From NCBI GenBank assembly GCA_023423405.1, contig JAFAFR010000037.1, forward strand, positions 62,001 to 126,000: a stretch of DNA of 64,000 nt, read 5' to 3'. A program made the position numbers and the translations under genes. A model generated the notes under the pieces. That model saw only the letters and a list, made by a program, of their open reading frames with translations, did not search any database and was not told where the DNA came from. Position 1 is the first letter of the stretch. Every line of letters begins with the position of its first letter. This DNA is from Bacteroidota bacterium (GTDB lineage Bacteria > Bacteroidota > Bacteroidia > Chitinophagales > Chitinophagaceae). Positions 34,494 to 43,545 of the stretch are shown in pieces.

Positions 34494-35621
34494 TTATTTC
34501 TGTTGCAAAACAGCGTCCCCGGTGAGCGGAACAATTTTAGTATTGCCGGTGGGATTCACCTTGTCGGCCTGGGTAACAAAAAGCCGGGGACGGCGCCGGC
34601 GCGCGTAGTAAGCCAGTGCTATAATAGAAAAGAATATGCCGAATATAACGGCCATCAGCAGGTTACAACCACTTTTCCGCATCAGGAAACTGATGGCCAC
34701 GGCAGCGGCGTTCAGGGTCAGCAGTAAAATGGCAACCGTGCGGTGAGAGAACCCGTGGTCAAGAAAAAGATGGTGAATATGGTTGCGGTCGGGCGAAAAA
34801 GGTGAGCGCCGCTTGAACATGCGGATGCCAAATACACGGAGGGTATCCAGCAAGGGAACCATCAGGATGCCAAAACCAACTGCCGGGGCCGCCTGGATGG
34901 GAAAGGAAACGCCTGGTTGTCCCGCAATATTAATGAAACGGATCACCAGGATGGCGTTGATCAACCCAATCAGCAGCGAGCCGGTATCCCCCATGAATAT
35001 GCGCGCGGGCTGAAAATTAAAGATCAGGAAAGCGAGTATGGAACCAGCCAGGCTGAAAGCCAGCACGGCTTCCCCGGTATGCCCGATGCTGACAAAATAA
35101 ATTCCGAATACGCTGGAAGAAAGCAGTCCGAGGCTTCCCGCAAGTCCATCGATGCCATCGATCAGGTTAAAACTGTTGATGATCACGATCACCGTCAGGT
35201 AGGTGAACAGCAGGCTGAAGGTTTCGGGCAGATGGTTCACACCCAGGAACCCATGCATGCTGCTGATCTGCAGGTTGCCGTAATAAATAATGATAAAGGC
35301 AGCCAGCACCTGGCCGATGAATTTTTTAATGGGAGAGATAACAACGATGTCGTCTTTCAGTCCCAGGTAAAAGATAACCACGGATGCAGCGAGAAAATAT
35401 TGCACGTCGCGGGTTTCCTGGAAATTGGTAATGAGTAGTGCGGCAAAAGAGAAGCCAGCGAATATACCCAGTCCCCCCAGGGCAGGGATGGGCGCCTGGT
35501 GCACTTTGCGTGCATCGGGAATATCATACAACTTCTTCAAAGCGGCAACCCTGATGATTACAGGAATTGCTAAGAAGGATACTGCAAAGGAAATAGTTAA
35601 TGCGAGTATAACATCGAACAT
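34494..35621 (-). CDS. WecA/TagO-type undecaprenyl-phosphate sugar-1-phosphate transferase
   Basis: A polytopic membrane enzyme of 375 residues with about ten hydrophobic segments. It transfers a HexNAc-1-phosphate to undecaprenyl phosphate to start a surface polysaccharide. Catalytic motifs visible are FYLGLKDDIVVISP (Asp pair), NSFNLIDGIDGLAGSLG, ARIFMGDTGSLLIG and the His-rich DRNHIHHLFLDHG. The HIHHLFLDHG box separates WecA/TagO types from MraY. No polysaccharide cluster surrounds it. An exact promoter box lies 21 bases upstream. Confidence 0.9.
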   Translation of the reverse strand: MFDVILALTISFAVSFLAIPVIIRVAALKKLYDIPDARKVHQAPIPALGGLGIFAGFSFAALLITNFQETRDVQYFLAASVVIFYLGLKDDIVVISPIKKFIGQVLAAFIIIYYGNLQISSMHGFLGVNHLPETFSLLFTYLTVIVIINSFNLIDGIDGLAGSLGLLSSSVFGIYFVSIGHTGEAVLAFSLAGSILAFLIFNFQPARIFMGDTGSLLIGLINAILVIRFINIAGQPGVSFPIQAAPAVGFGILMVPLLDTLRVFGIRMFKRRSPFSPDRNHIHHLFLDHGFSHRTVAILLLTLNAAAVAISFLMRKSGCNLLMAVIFGIFFSIIALAYYARRRRPRLFVTQADKVNPTGNTKIVPLTGDAVLQQK

Positions 35622-35642
35622 GAAAACCGCTTTGTTGGGTCA

Positions 35643-35650
35643 CAAAAATA
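35643..35650 (-). promoter_or_regulatory. TATTTTTG -7 box of the WecA-like gene
   Basis: Exact TAnnTTTG on the minus strand, 21 bases before the ATG at 35621. No clear -33 box is seen. Confidence 0.5.
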
Positions 35651-35789
35651 GTTTCTTCTGCTGCAATCGCCTTAACCCTGGCAAGATAAATCAAATTAAT
35701 ATTTAAAAAACCGGGGCTTTTACCAGGTAAGAACGCTATTCCTCACCGGTTTAGTCTGAAAATGCCTGGGAAGATCATGCCAAATAAGT

Positions 35790-35797
35790 TAGATTTG
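35790..35797 (+). promoter_or_regulatory. TAGATTTG -7 box of the transketolase gene
   Basis: Exact TAnnTTTG, 19 bases before the ATG at 35817. The -33 position is weak. Confidence 0.5.
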
Positions 35798-35816
35798 CCC
35801 CACTTAAAAAAGATAT

Positions 35817-36653
35817 ATGGCTAGTTTACAGGAGACTGCTTCGCAGATACGCCGCGACATCGTTCGGATGGTACACGGCGTTGCCAGTGGCCACCCGGGT
35901 GGCTCCCTCGGCTGTACCGATTATTTTACTGCATTGTATTTCAAGGTAATGAAGCACGATCCGGCCTTCCATATGGATGGAATCGGAGAAGACATCTTTT
36001 TCCTGTCCAACGGCCATATTTCACCAGTATTTTATTCCACGCTGGCCCGCGCCGGCTATTTTGATATCAAGGAGCTGGCTACTTTCCGCCGGCTCAACAG
36101 CCGCCTCCAGGGCCACCCCGCCACTCATGAGCACCTGCCGGGTGTTCGCGTCGCCAGCGGTTCCCTCGGCCAGGGCATGAGCGTTGCCATCGGCGCCGCA
36201 CTCGCCAAAAAACTGAACGGGGACGATCGCCTGGTTTTTTCCCTGCACGGCGATGGTGAGCTCGACGAAGGCCAGAACTGGGAAGCCATCATGTTCGCTG
36301 CGCACCACAAAGTTGATAACCTCATCTCCACCGTGGACTGGAACGGCCAGCAGATCGACGGGCCTACCAATAAGGTAATGTGCCTGGGCAACCTGGAAGA
36401 AAAATTCAGGGCTTTTGGCTGGGAGGTGATCATCCTGGAAAAAGGAAACGACGTAGATGCCGTGGTAACCACGCTTGAATACGCCAAAACCTTTGTAGGC
36501 AAAGGCAAACCCATTGCGATCCTGATGAAAACGGTCATGGGCGCCGGCGTTGATTTTATGGAAGGAAGCCACGAATGGCACGGCATTGCTCCGAACGACG
36601 AGCAACTGGCCAAGGCCCTGGCGCAATTACCTGAAACCCTGGGCGACTACTGA
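35817..36653 (+). CDS. Transketolase, N-terminal subunit (split form)
   Basis: A 278-residue protein covering only the thiamine-diphosphate-binding first third of transketolase. Seen are VASGHPGGSLGCTDYFTALY, NGHISPVFYSTLA, GSLGQGMSVAIGAALA and the ThDP/metal motif HGDGELDEGQNWEA with DWNGQQIDG. Split transketolases are common in Bacteroidota and need a separate C-terminal subunit of about 310 residues. That partner usually follows directly, but here a convergent permease gene ends 2 bases after this stop, so the partner must be elsewhere or missing. Confidence 0.93.
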   Translation: MASLQETASQIRRDIVRMVHGVASGHPGGSLGCTDYFTALYFKVMKHDPAFHMDGIGEDIFFLSNGHISPVFYSTLARAGYFDIKELATFRRLNSRLQGHPATHEHLPGVRVASGSLGQGMSVAIGAALAKKLNGDDRLVFSLHGDGELDEGQNWEAIMFAAHHKVDNLISTVDWNGQQIDGPTNKVMCLGNLEEKFRAFGWEVIILEKGNDVDAVVTTLEYAKTFVGKGKPIAILMKTVMGAGVDFMEGSHEWHGIAPNDEQLAKALAQLPETLGDY

Positions 36654-36655
36654 TT

Positions 36656-37882
36656 TTACATCGATTTTAAGGCGATCTCCTCCCCGGCCGCTTTTTTGGC
36701 CGGGAACCAGGAGGCCAGGAAGGCCACCAGGCAAACCGTGCTCCACACCAGCAGGAAATCGCGCAGCAGGAACTTGACGGGGTAATAATCAATCACAAAG
36801 CTGCTGCCCTCCAGCACCACCAGGTGATACCGTTCCTGCAGCCACCCGATAAGGATGGCCAGCAGGCTCCCGGTTATGGAGCCTACTCCCGCCAGGAGAA
36901 AACCTTCGCAGATAAAGATAGACTGCACCCGCCAGGCGCTGGCGCCCATGGCCTTGAGCACCTGGATGTCTTTTTGCTTTTCCAGCACCAGCATCGTGAG
37001 CGATCCGATCATGGTGAAGGCCGCCACCACCAGGATGAGCGACAGGAGTGCGTAAATCACCCATTTTTCCAGTTGCATAATGCTGTACAGGCTCTGGTTC
37101 TGCTCATACCTGCTAAGCACTTTATAGGACTTGCCCATCAGCCTTTCCAGCTCCCGCTTCACTTTTTCCGTTTGGTCGGGATGGCTGAGGGCGATTTCCA
37201 TTCCACCGTATTCATCCGGTTTCCACTGCAGGAGCCGGCGGATGAAATCGAGGTTGGTCAGTACGTATTTGTTGTCGAATTCCTGCTGGATGGCAAAGGC
37301 GCCTGAAGAGTAGATATTTTCCGCCGCCAGCGCCTGCATGGGATCCGATACGTCCATCCCCACGCCGCGGCGGGGCAGGTAAACGGTCAGCGGCAGTATT
37401 TCTCGGTCGCTCCAGAGGCCCAGCGCATTTTCCACGCCCACGCCCAAAACGGCAAAAGGCCTTTCGGCGGTTCCCAGCTCAAAGCCGCCTGTTTTCATGG
37501 CCCGGTCCACCGTTGTAACGCGGGTATAGGCGCTGTCCACCCCCTTCAGGTAAACGATGGTTTGCACTTCCCCGTTTTTTACCAGCGCCTTTTCTTCCCC
37601 CACCAGGGAATAGGCCGCCACACCAGGCACCGCCGCGATCTGCCGGAGCTGCTCGGGGCTCAGTTCCATCGTTTTCCCCTTGGCCGGAACCAGTTTCAGA
37701 TCGGTATAAAAACTGGCATACAGCGATTTCACGAGGTCTTCAAACCCATTGAATACACTCAGTACCACGATGAGAGAGGCCGTGCCCACCACTACGGCCG
37801 CCACGCTCACCCAGGCGATGATATTGATCGCATTGGTGGATTTCTTGGACTTGAAATAACGCCAGGCAAACAGGAAATTCAC
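36656..37882 (-). CDS. LolC/LolE-type ABC transporter permease
   Basis: A 408-residue FtsX/MacB-type permease with one N-terminal helix (AINIIAWVSVAAVVVGTASL), a long periplasmic domain (about 45-265) and three C-terminal helices including LSLILVVAAFTMIGSLTMLV. LEKQKDIQVLKAMGASAWRV is the typical coupling region facing the ATPase. LolCE-like permeases extract lipoproteins from the inner membrane. The matching LolD ATPase is not adjacent. Its ATG overlaps the rbfA stop (ATGA), so it is coupled to rbfA. Confidence 0.88.
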   Translation of the reverse strand: MNFLFAWRYFKSKKSTNAINIIAWVSVAAVVVGTASLIVVLSVFNGFEDLVKSLYASFYTDLKLVPAKGKTMELSPEQLRQIAAVPGVAAYSLVGEEKALVKNGEVQTIVYLKGVDSAYTRVTTVDRAMKTGGFELGTAERPFAVLGVGVENALGLWSDREILPLTVYLPRRGVGMDVSDPMQALAAENIYSSGAFAIQQEFDNKYVLTNLDFIRRLLQWKPDEYGGMEIALSHPDQTEKVKRELERLMGKSYKVLSRYEQNQSLYSIMQLEKWVIYALLSLILVVAAFTMIGSLTMLVLEKQKDIQVLKAMGASAWRVQSIFICEGFLLAGVGSITGSLLAILIGWLQERYHLVVLEGSSFVIDYYPVKFLLRDFLLVWSTVCLVAFLASWFPAKKAAGEEIALKSM

Positions 37883-38289
37883 GCACCGGGATTTTGGGTG
37901 TCAGTATCCTCTTCCGGTGAACCGGTTTTCTTATCATCGAGCCGGATCTGCCGGAACAGGTCCTCCATTTTATACACCTGGTCGAGGGTTTCATCGAGGT
38001 AAAACTGCAATTGTGGGATCCTTCTCACCTGGTGCTTGATGGCCGAAGCCAGTTCCCGCTTGATTTCCCAGGCCCGCTCCTCCAGCTTTTTCATAGCCGC
38101 GTTCCGGTCGGCTACCTGGAAAAGACTGATATATACCCGCGCCTCAAGAAGGTCGGGCGTCATCTTAACTGCTGAAATGGACAACATGCCCCCTTCCACC
38201 ATGGTAAGGCCCAGCCGCTGGAAAACATCGTTCAATACTTCCTGTACCTCCCCCGCTACCTGTTTTTGTCTTTTACTCTCCGGTTGCAT
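37879..38289 (-). CDS. rbfA: 30S ribosome-binding factor
   Basis: Assembly factor that binds immature 30S subunits. It has 136 residues from the ATG at 38289 (a TTG at 38307 would add six). KH-type fold text includes KRQKQVAGEVQEVLNDVFQR, MLSISAVKMTPDLLEARVY and IKHQVRRIPQLQFYLDETL, which is the RbfA signature. The acidic C-terminal tail DDKKTGSPEEDTD is variable. It is upstream of and coupled to the LolE-like permease, an arrangement I recall in other Bacteroidota. Confidence 0.93.
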   Translation of the reverse strand: MQPESKRQKQVAGEVQEVLNDVFQRLGLTMVEGGMLSISAVKMTPDLLEARVYISLFQVADRNAAMKKLEERAWEIKRELASAIKHQVRRIPQLQFYLDETLDQVYKMEDLFRQIRLDDKKTGSPEEDTDTQNPGA

Positions 38290-38336
38290 ATGTCGTATTT
38301 GGAACAAAGATGCGAAGACTTTAACGAAAATTGGGC

Positions 38337-38344
38337 TAGGTTTG
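38337..38344 (+). promoter_or_regulatory. TAGGTTTG -7 box of the ABC exporter gene
   Basis: Exact TAnnTTTG, 20 bases before the ATG at 38365. This supports that start over upstream in-frame codons. Confidence 0.5.
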
Positions 38345-38364
38345 CTGCTTCTTATTTTCCCTGC

Positions 38365-40182
38365 ATGAAGAACTTTTCCAGGATTCTGAGTTACCTGTCC
38401 GGTAAAAAGGGACAGATTGCGTTGTATTTCATCTGCAACCTGCTGTCTATCCTGTTCTCACTGGTCTCCCTGGCCATGCTGGCCCCCTTTCTCCAGTTGC
38501 TGTTCACCAATGAAGCGCCCGTGCTCATCAACCCGGGATTTAGTTTTTCCGCGAGCGGCATGCTGGATTGGATGAAATACCAGTTCAGCCAAATGATCGT
38601 GCAACACAGCAAGCTGTATGCCCTCAGTATCATTTGTATTATTATTATTATTGCCATTTTTTTAAAGAACCTTTTTCTCTACCTGGGCTACCGCATACAA
38701 TCGCCGTTGCGCAACTACGTGCTTACGCGCCTGCGAGCCGAGTTGTATACCAAAATACTTGCGCTGCCCATCGGCTATTTCACCGAACAGCGGAAAGGCG
38801 ATATCATCAGCCGCATGAGCAACGATGCCAATGAAGTGGAATGGAGCGTGGTATCTGCATTGGAGTCGCTCATCAAGGAACCGCTCACCATCATCGTGGT
38901 GCTGGTATCGCTGGTAATGCTCAGCCCCATGCTGTCGCTTTTTTTGCTGGTGCTGCTGCCCATTACCGGGTTCATCATTGGCCGGGTGAGCCGCTCGCTG
39001 AAAAAGCAATCGAACGACGCCCAGGAGCAGCAGGGCCTCATGCTCAGCGTGCTCGATGAAACCCTCGGCGGGTTGCGGGTCATTAAGGCCTTCAACGCGG
39101 AAGACCTGATTGGGGCTCGTTTTCACGGCATCAACCGCCGGCTGAACAACCTGCGCAACGCCATGAACTTCAAACGCGACCTGGCTTCTCCCATGTCGGA
39201 ATTCCTGGGCGTAATGGTGCTGGCCATCCTGCTCTGGTTCGGCGGCTGGCTGGTGCTCGACTACAAGATCCTCAGCGGCGATACGTTCATCACATACATT
39301 GTCTTCTTCACCCAGATCATCAACCCGGCAAAATCTTTTTCCAACGCCTTTTATAATGTGCAGCGGGGAAGTGCGGCCCTGGAAAGGATCGAATCGGTAT
39401 TGCAGGCCCCGGTACTGGTAGAGGAAGCAGCCAATGCCAGAACGCTCAGCGATTTCAACGACCGCATCGAATTCAGGAATGTTTCTTTTTCCTATGAGGA
39501 TAAACCCGTGCTGGAAAACATCAACCTCGTGATCGAAAAAGGTAAAACCGTGGCGCTGGTAGGATCTTCGGGTTCGGGCAAATCCACTCTGGCAGATCTT
39601 ATTCCACGCTTTCACGATGTTACCAGCGGCGAGATCCTGATCGATGGCATCAATATCCGCGAATACAGTCTGGCTTCCATCCGCAGCCAGCTGAGCATTG
39701 TTACGCAGGAACCCATTCTTTTCAACGATACCATCCGCAACAATATCGCCGTTTCCAAACCTGGCGCTACGGAGGCGGAGATCGAACAGGCGGCCAAAGT
39801 GGCGAACGCTTACGATTTCATCAGCCGCAAGGAAGAAGGGTTTGATACCAATATCGGCGACCGTGGCAGCAAACTGAGCGGCGGAGAAAGACAGCGCCTC
39901 ACCATTGCCCGCGCCCTGCTCAAAAACCCGCCCATCCTCATCCTCGACGAGGCCACTTCTTCCCTCGATACGGAAAGCGAGCGCCTGGTGCAGGACGCCA
40001 TCGACCGCATGATGCATACCCGCACCTCCATCGTGATCGCCCACCGGCTCAGCACCATCCGCCATGCCGACGAAATCATTGTGCTGCAGCAGGGACGCAT
40101 CGTTGAGAGGGGAAGTCACGATACCCTGATGGAAAACCCGGGATTTTATAAGCGGTTGGTGGAAATGCAGGAACTGAAATAA
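38365..40182 (+). CDS. MsbA-like ABC exporter (fused permease and ATPase)
   Basis: A half-transporter of 605 residues. The N-terminal six-helix membrane domain (about 1-330) includes LTRLRAELYTKILALPIGYF and GDIISRMSNDANEVEWS. The nucleotide-binding domain starts near 365: Walker A LVGSSGSGKSTLADL, Q-loop IVTQEPILFND, signature GSKLSGGERQRLTIARAL, Walker B PILILDEATSSLD and switch His in VIAHRLSTIRHAD. It works as a homodimer or with another half. Lipid A-core flipping is the usual role of MsbA, but substrate cannot be assigned from sequence. It is divergent from rbfA. Confidence 0.92.
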   Translation: MKNFSRILSYLSGKKGQIALYFICNLLSILFSLVSLAMLAPFLQLLFTNEAPVLINPGFSFSASGMLDWMKYQFSQMIVQHSKLYALSIICIIIIIAIFLKNLFLYLGYRIQSPLRNYVLTRLRAELYTKILALPIGYFTEQRKGDIISRMSNDANEVEWSVVSALESLIKEPLTIIVVLVSLVMLSPMLSLFLLVLLPITGFIIGRVSRSLKKQSNDAQEQQGLMLSVLDETLGGLRVIKAFNAEDLIGARFHGINRRLNNLRNAMNFKRDLASPMSEFLGVMVLAILLWFGGWLVLDYKILSGDTFITYIVFFTQIINPAKSFSNAFYNVQRGSAALERIESVLQAPVLVEEAANARTLSDFNDRIEFRNVSFSYEDKPVLENINLVIEKGKTVALVGSSGSGKSTLADLIPRFHDVTSGEILIDGINIREYSLASIRSQLSIVTQEPILFNDTIRNNIAVSKPGATEAEIEQAAKVANAYDFISRKEEGFDTNIGDRGSKLSGGERQRLTIARALLKNPPILILDEATSSLDTESERLVQDAIDRMMHTRTSIVIAHRLSTIRHADEIIVLQQGRIVERGSHDTLMENPGFYKRLVEMQELK

Positions 40183-40183
40183 A

Positions 40184-40242
40184 TTTGAATCTTTGGCATC
40201 ACACAACACTTTTGCATAACACAACGTAGAGTCACACAACAC
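40184..40242 (+). promoter_or_regulatory. Promoter region of the DPP IV gene with short direct repeats
   Basis: TTTG (40184-40187) and CACTTTTG (40207-40214, one base off TAnnTTTG) are 19 bases apart, a good -33/-7 layout. TCACACAACAC occurs twice exactly (40199-40209 and 40232-40242), with a related ATAACACAACG between them. The second copy touches the ATG. Confidence 0.45.
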
Positions 40243-42336
40243 ATGAGGAAAATTTTCATTCTGGCGCTGATCGGCAGTTTCGCCATAGCCCAGGCACAGG
40301 AATCCGTGACCTTTGAGCAGGCCTTCAAAGGTGCGCTCCTTCAGCTGACCCAGCCCCTGCCCCAGGTGAAATGGGTCGATAACCAGCATTATGTGGAGAA
40401 AAGAAGAAGCGAAGATGGAAAATCATGGGCTTCTTTCCTGGTAGACGTTAAAACGGGTAAACAGGAGCCTTATAAAAAAGAAGAAGCCGTAAAGATCACG
40501 CCGGCGCCCATTCCCGGAGCCCGCAACCAGACCGCGTCTCCCGATGGTAACTACTATGCCTATACGCGGGAAGACAATAACCTCTACATCATGGAGGTGG
40601 CCACCAAAAAAGAAACCAGGCTCACCGCCGACGGCAACGACTCCCTGCTCAACGGCTACGCTTCCTGGATCTATTACGAAGAGATCCTGGGCAGGGCCAG
40701 CCGCTACAAAGCTTTCTGGTGGAGCCCCGACAGCCGCCAACTTGTTTTCATGCGGTTCGACGAGAGCGGCATGCCGGTGTTTCCCATTTACGTGGCCGAT
40801 GGCCAGCATGGCTACCTCGAAAAAGAACGTTATCCCAAGCCGGGAGATAAAAACCCCAATGTAAAGATTGGCCTTGTTTCCATCGCAACGGGTGCAACCA
40901 CCTGGGCCGATTTTAATGAAAAAGACGACCAGTATTTCGGCACGCCGCTCTGGGCGCCCGATGGCAAACTCTGGGTGCAATGGATGAACCGTGGCCAGGA
41001 TCAACTCCGCGTATTCAGCATCGCAACCGACGGCAGCAAACAACAGGTATACGAGGAAAACCAGAAAACCTGGATCGACCTCGACGACTACGATCGCTTT
41101 GAATTCCTGCCCAGCGGCAAGGGCTTTATTGTGAAGTCCGACGCCAGCGGCTGGCGCATGCTGTCGCTCTACGATTTAAGCGGCAAAAAACTGGCCCAGC
41201 TCACCGATGGCGCCTTCACCGTGGGAGATATTTACAATATAGACGAAAAAGCCAAAAAAGTCTACTTCGCCGCCCGCAAGGAGAACAGTGCGCGCTGGGA
41301 TCTCTACACAGTTGGCCTGGACGGCAGGAACCTGACCCGCCTCTCTTTCGGCGATTACTCTTTTACGAGTATGTCCGTTTCTCCCGATCACAAATATTTT
41401 ATCACCACCTATTCAAATATCAAAACGCCGCTTACCATGGCGCTGGTGGATATGAAGGGAAAGCAGGTCCGCGAAATTGCCAGCGCCAAAGGCAAGGACC
41501 TGGAGCGTTACAGTCTGCCGCGTAAGGAACTGGTGCGGGTGAAATCGTCCGATGGACTGTTCGACCTTCCCGTGCTCATCACCTATCCCCTGAACTTTGA
41601 CCCTTCGAAAAAATATCCTGTACTGGTCAGCATTTACGGCGGCCCGAATGCAGGCACGGTGTACGATCAGTTCCGGTATTCTGCGCAGGAGCTCTGGTGG
41701 GCGAAGGAAGGAATGGTGCAGGTTGCTTTTGACAACCGCAGTTCCGGCCACTTTGGAAAATACGGCATGAATTTTATCCACCGCCAACTGGGCAAATACG
41801 AGATCGAAGACTTCATGACCTGTGCCCGTTATATGAAAAGCCAGCCCTGGGTGAACCCCTCCAAGCTGGCCATCACCGGCGGCAGCTTCGGTGGCTACAT
41901 GACCTGCATGGCGCTTACCTATGGCGCGGATGTGTTTGACTATGGTGTGGCCAACGCTTCCGTAACCGACTGGTCCCTGTACGATACCCACTATACCGAG
42001 CGTTTCATGGATACACCGGCGGAAAATCCCGAAGGCTATAAAGCGACCTCGGTAATGACCTATGCCGGTAAATACAAAGGATTGCTGCGCATTGTACACG
42101 GCACTACCGACGATAATGTACATATGCAGAACAGCATCCAGCTCATCAATGCCCTGCAGGACCTGGGCAAGGATTTTGAGATGATGGTTTATCCCAACGA
42201 ACGGCATGGCATTGGTATGAACAAAGCCACCAAACGCGTCCACAACAGTTTGGAAGCCGCCTCTTTTTATTACAGGAACCTGCTGGAAAAGCCCGTTCCT
42301 CCTGCGTTCTGGAAAACCGAAGCCAGGGGATTTTGA
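40243..42336 (+). CDS. Exported dipeptidyl peptidase IV-type serine peptidase (S9)
   Basis: A 697-residue protein with signal peptide MRKIFILALIGSFAIAQAQ, an eight-bladed beta-propeller (about 40-470) and an alpha/beta hydrolase domain. The DPP IV Glu-Glu motif, which grips the substrate N-terminus, is present as Glu146-Glu147 (IYYEEILGRAS). The catalytic triad is Ser548 (GGSFGGYM), Asp623 (GTTDDNVH) and His655 (NERHG). This supports release of N-terminal dipeptides in the periplasm. The stop overlaps the TTG start of a serine hydrolase gene. Confidence 0.94.
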   Translation: MRKIFILALIGSFAIAQAQESVTFEQAFKGALLQLTQPLPQVKWVDNQHYVEKRRSEDGKSWASFLVDVKTGKQEPYKKEEAVKITPAPIPGARNQTASPDGNYYAYTREDNNLYIMEVATKKETRLTADGNDSLLNGYASWIYYEEILGRASRYKAFWWSPDSRQLVFMRFDESGMPVFPIYVADGQHGYLEKERYPKPGDKNPNVKIGLVSIATGATTWADFNEKDDQYFGTPLWAPDGKLWVQWMNRGQDQLRVFSIATDGSKQQVYEENQKTWIDLDDYDRFEFLPSGKGFIVKSDASGWRMLSLYDLSGKKLAQLTDGAFTVGDIYNIDEKAKKVYFAARKENSARWDLYTVGLDGRNLTRLSFGDYSFTSMSVSPDHKYFITTYSNIKTPLTMALVDMKGKQVREIASAKGKDLERYSLPRKELVRVKSSDGLFDLPVLITYPLNFDPSKKYPVLVSIYGGPNAGTVYDQFRYSAQELWWAKEGMVQVAFDNRSSGHFGKYGMNFIHRQLGKYEIEDFMTCARYMKSQPWVNPSKLAITGGSFGGYMTCMALTYGADVFDYGVANASVTDWSLYDTHYTERFMDTPAENPEGYKATSVMTYAGKYKGLLRIVHGTTDDNVHMQNSIQLINALQDLGKDFEMMVYPNERHGIGMNKATKRVHNSLEAASFYYRNLLEKPVPPAFWKTEARGF

Positions 42337-43451
42337 AAAATCCGGCAGCGATAGCATCCGTTTTGCTGCTGGTTGCGTTTACTACCGTTAAAGCACAACC
42401 GAAAACAGCAGGTATTGATGCGGCTGCTTTGTCAAAAGTCGATAGTTTCTGTACGAGCTCATACCCGGAGAATGAACCCGGTCTTGCCCTGGCCATCGTG
42501 AGCCGGGGCAAGACCGTTTTTAAAAAGGGTTACGGGCTTGCATCGCTGGAAACTGCTGAAAAGGTGGGTAGCGGCACCGTTTTTAACATTGCTTCGCTCA
42601 CCAAGCAGTTCACTGCCATGGCCATCCGGCAGTTGGTTGCGGAAAACAAATGCACGCTGGAAGACAGCATCGGCAAATTCCTTCCCAACCTTCCTCACCA
42701 GATCGGCAGCCAGGTACAGCTCCGCCACCTGCTGTCGCACGGGTCGGGCATTCCCGACCACTATACAAAAGCTAATACGCAGGGAAGGAAACATGCCAAC
42801 GACCGCGACGTGCTGGCCGCTGTTAGGGAATCCGACAGCCTGCTTTTTACGCCCGGCACCAGGTTCCGCTACAGCAATACCGCTTTCTGCCTGCTTTCGC
42901 TGGTGATCGAAAAAATCAGCGGCACACCCTACCCGGTATACCTGCAGCAAAAAGTGCTGCAACCCGCGGGTATGCAGAAGAGTTATATATGGCAACCCGG
43001 CCTGCAGGGAAAAAAGATGGCTACCGGTTATGATCATCCGAATGAAGCCGGCGACTCGCTGCAATGGATTCCCTCAGGGCCTGATCAGCATATATTTTTC
43101 AGCACCGAAGGCGACGGCGGCTTGTGCACCACGGTAGACGATTATGTCAAATGGATGCAATACTGGCAAACGCGGTTGCCCCTGCCTGTTATACAGAACG
43201 ATATTTCCGGCCGGGCCGGTTATGGATCGGGCTGGTTCATCGATAAGGGGGCCGGCAGTACCAGGTATTACCACAGCGGTTCCAACGGCGGATTCCGTAG
43301 TTATTGCTTCCTGGTTCCGGGTGAAGAATTCGGGCTGGTGCTCTTCTCCAACCGGTCCGACAGGAACATTGAGGCGCTTGCGGCCGCCCTGCTGAACATA
43401 TTGCGACCCGAAGCGCCGCCACTCTATCCCATACAGGCGCTTACGAACTAG
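42333..43451 (+). CDS. Exported serine hydrolase, beta-lactamase class C-like
   Basis: A 372-residue protein of the beta-lactamase/PBP-like family. It starts with a TTG at 42333 that overlaps the preceding stop (TTGA). This start gives a complete signal peptide (MKNPAAIASVLLLVAFTTVKAQ) and no ATG lies nearby. Catalytic motifs are Ser88-x-x-Lys91 (IASLTKQF), Tyr180-x-Asn182 (FRYSNTAF) and the third-box YHSGSNGG. HLLSHGSGIPDH is the usual family marker. Such proteins are mostly D-aminopeptidases or esterases rather than drug-resistance enzymes. Co-translation with DPP IV suggests joint peptide processing. Confidence 0.9.
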   Translation: MKNPAAIASVLLLVAFTTVKAQPKTAGIDAAALSKVDSFCTSSYPENEPGLALAIVSRGKTVFKKGYGLASLETAEKVGSGTVFNIASLTKQFTAMAIRQLVAENKCTLEDSIGKFLPNLPHQIGSQVQLRHLLSHGSGIPDHYTKANTQGRKHANDRDVLAAVRESDSLLFTPGTRFRYSNTAFCLLSLVIEKISGTPYPVYLQQKVLQPAGMQKSYIWQPGLQGKKMATGYDHPNEAGDSLQWIPSGPDQHIFFSTEGDGGLCTTVDDYVKWMQYWQTRLPLPVIQNDISGRAGYGSGWFIDKGAGSTRYYHSGSNGGFRSYCFLVPGEEFGLVLFSNRSDRNIEALAAALLNILRPEAPPLYPIQALTN

Positions 43452-43510
43452 CCCGAATCCATCAACAATCGCAAGGCGAGATAAGCCTGTCGCAAAAGCA
43501 TATTATTTAT

Positions 43511-43545
43511 CATGAAAATCGTATATTTGATTTACGTTTTTCATG
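43511..43545. promoter_or_regulatory. Inverted repeat spanning a promoter box and the start codon of the DUF4143 ATPase gene
   Basis: CATGAAAATCGTA (43511-43523) and TACGTTTTTCATG (43533-43545) pair at 12 of 13 positions with a 9-base spacer. An exact TATATTTG -7 box (43522-43529) lies in the centre, and the right arm contains the ATG at 43543. The layout suits an autoregulatory operator or an mRNA hairpin hiding the start codon. Confidence 0.6.

Noticed and set aside
38662..40389. Open frame of 575 codons antisense to the MsbA-like exporter
   Set aside because: The opposite strand carries all ABC motifs in order; this frame has none.
42333..43451. The class C-like serine hydrolase as an antibiotic-resistance beta-lactamase
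   Set aside because: The motifs fit the broad serine hydrolase/PBP-like family, and the chromosomal coupling to DPP IV gives no support for drug resistance.
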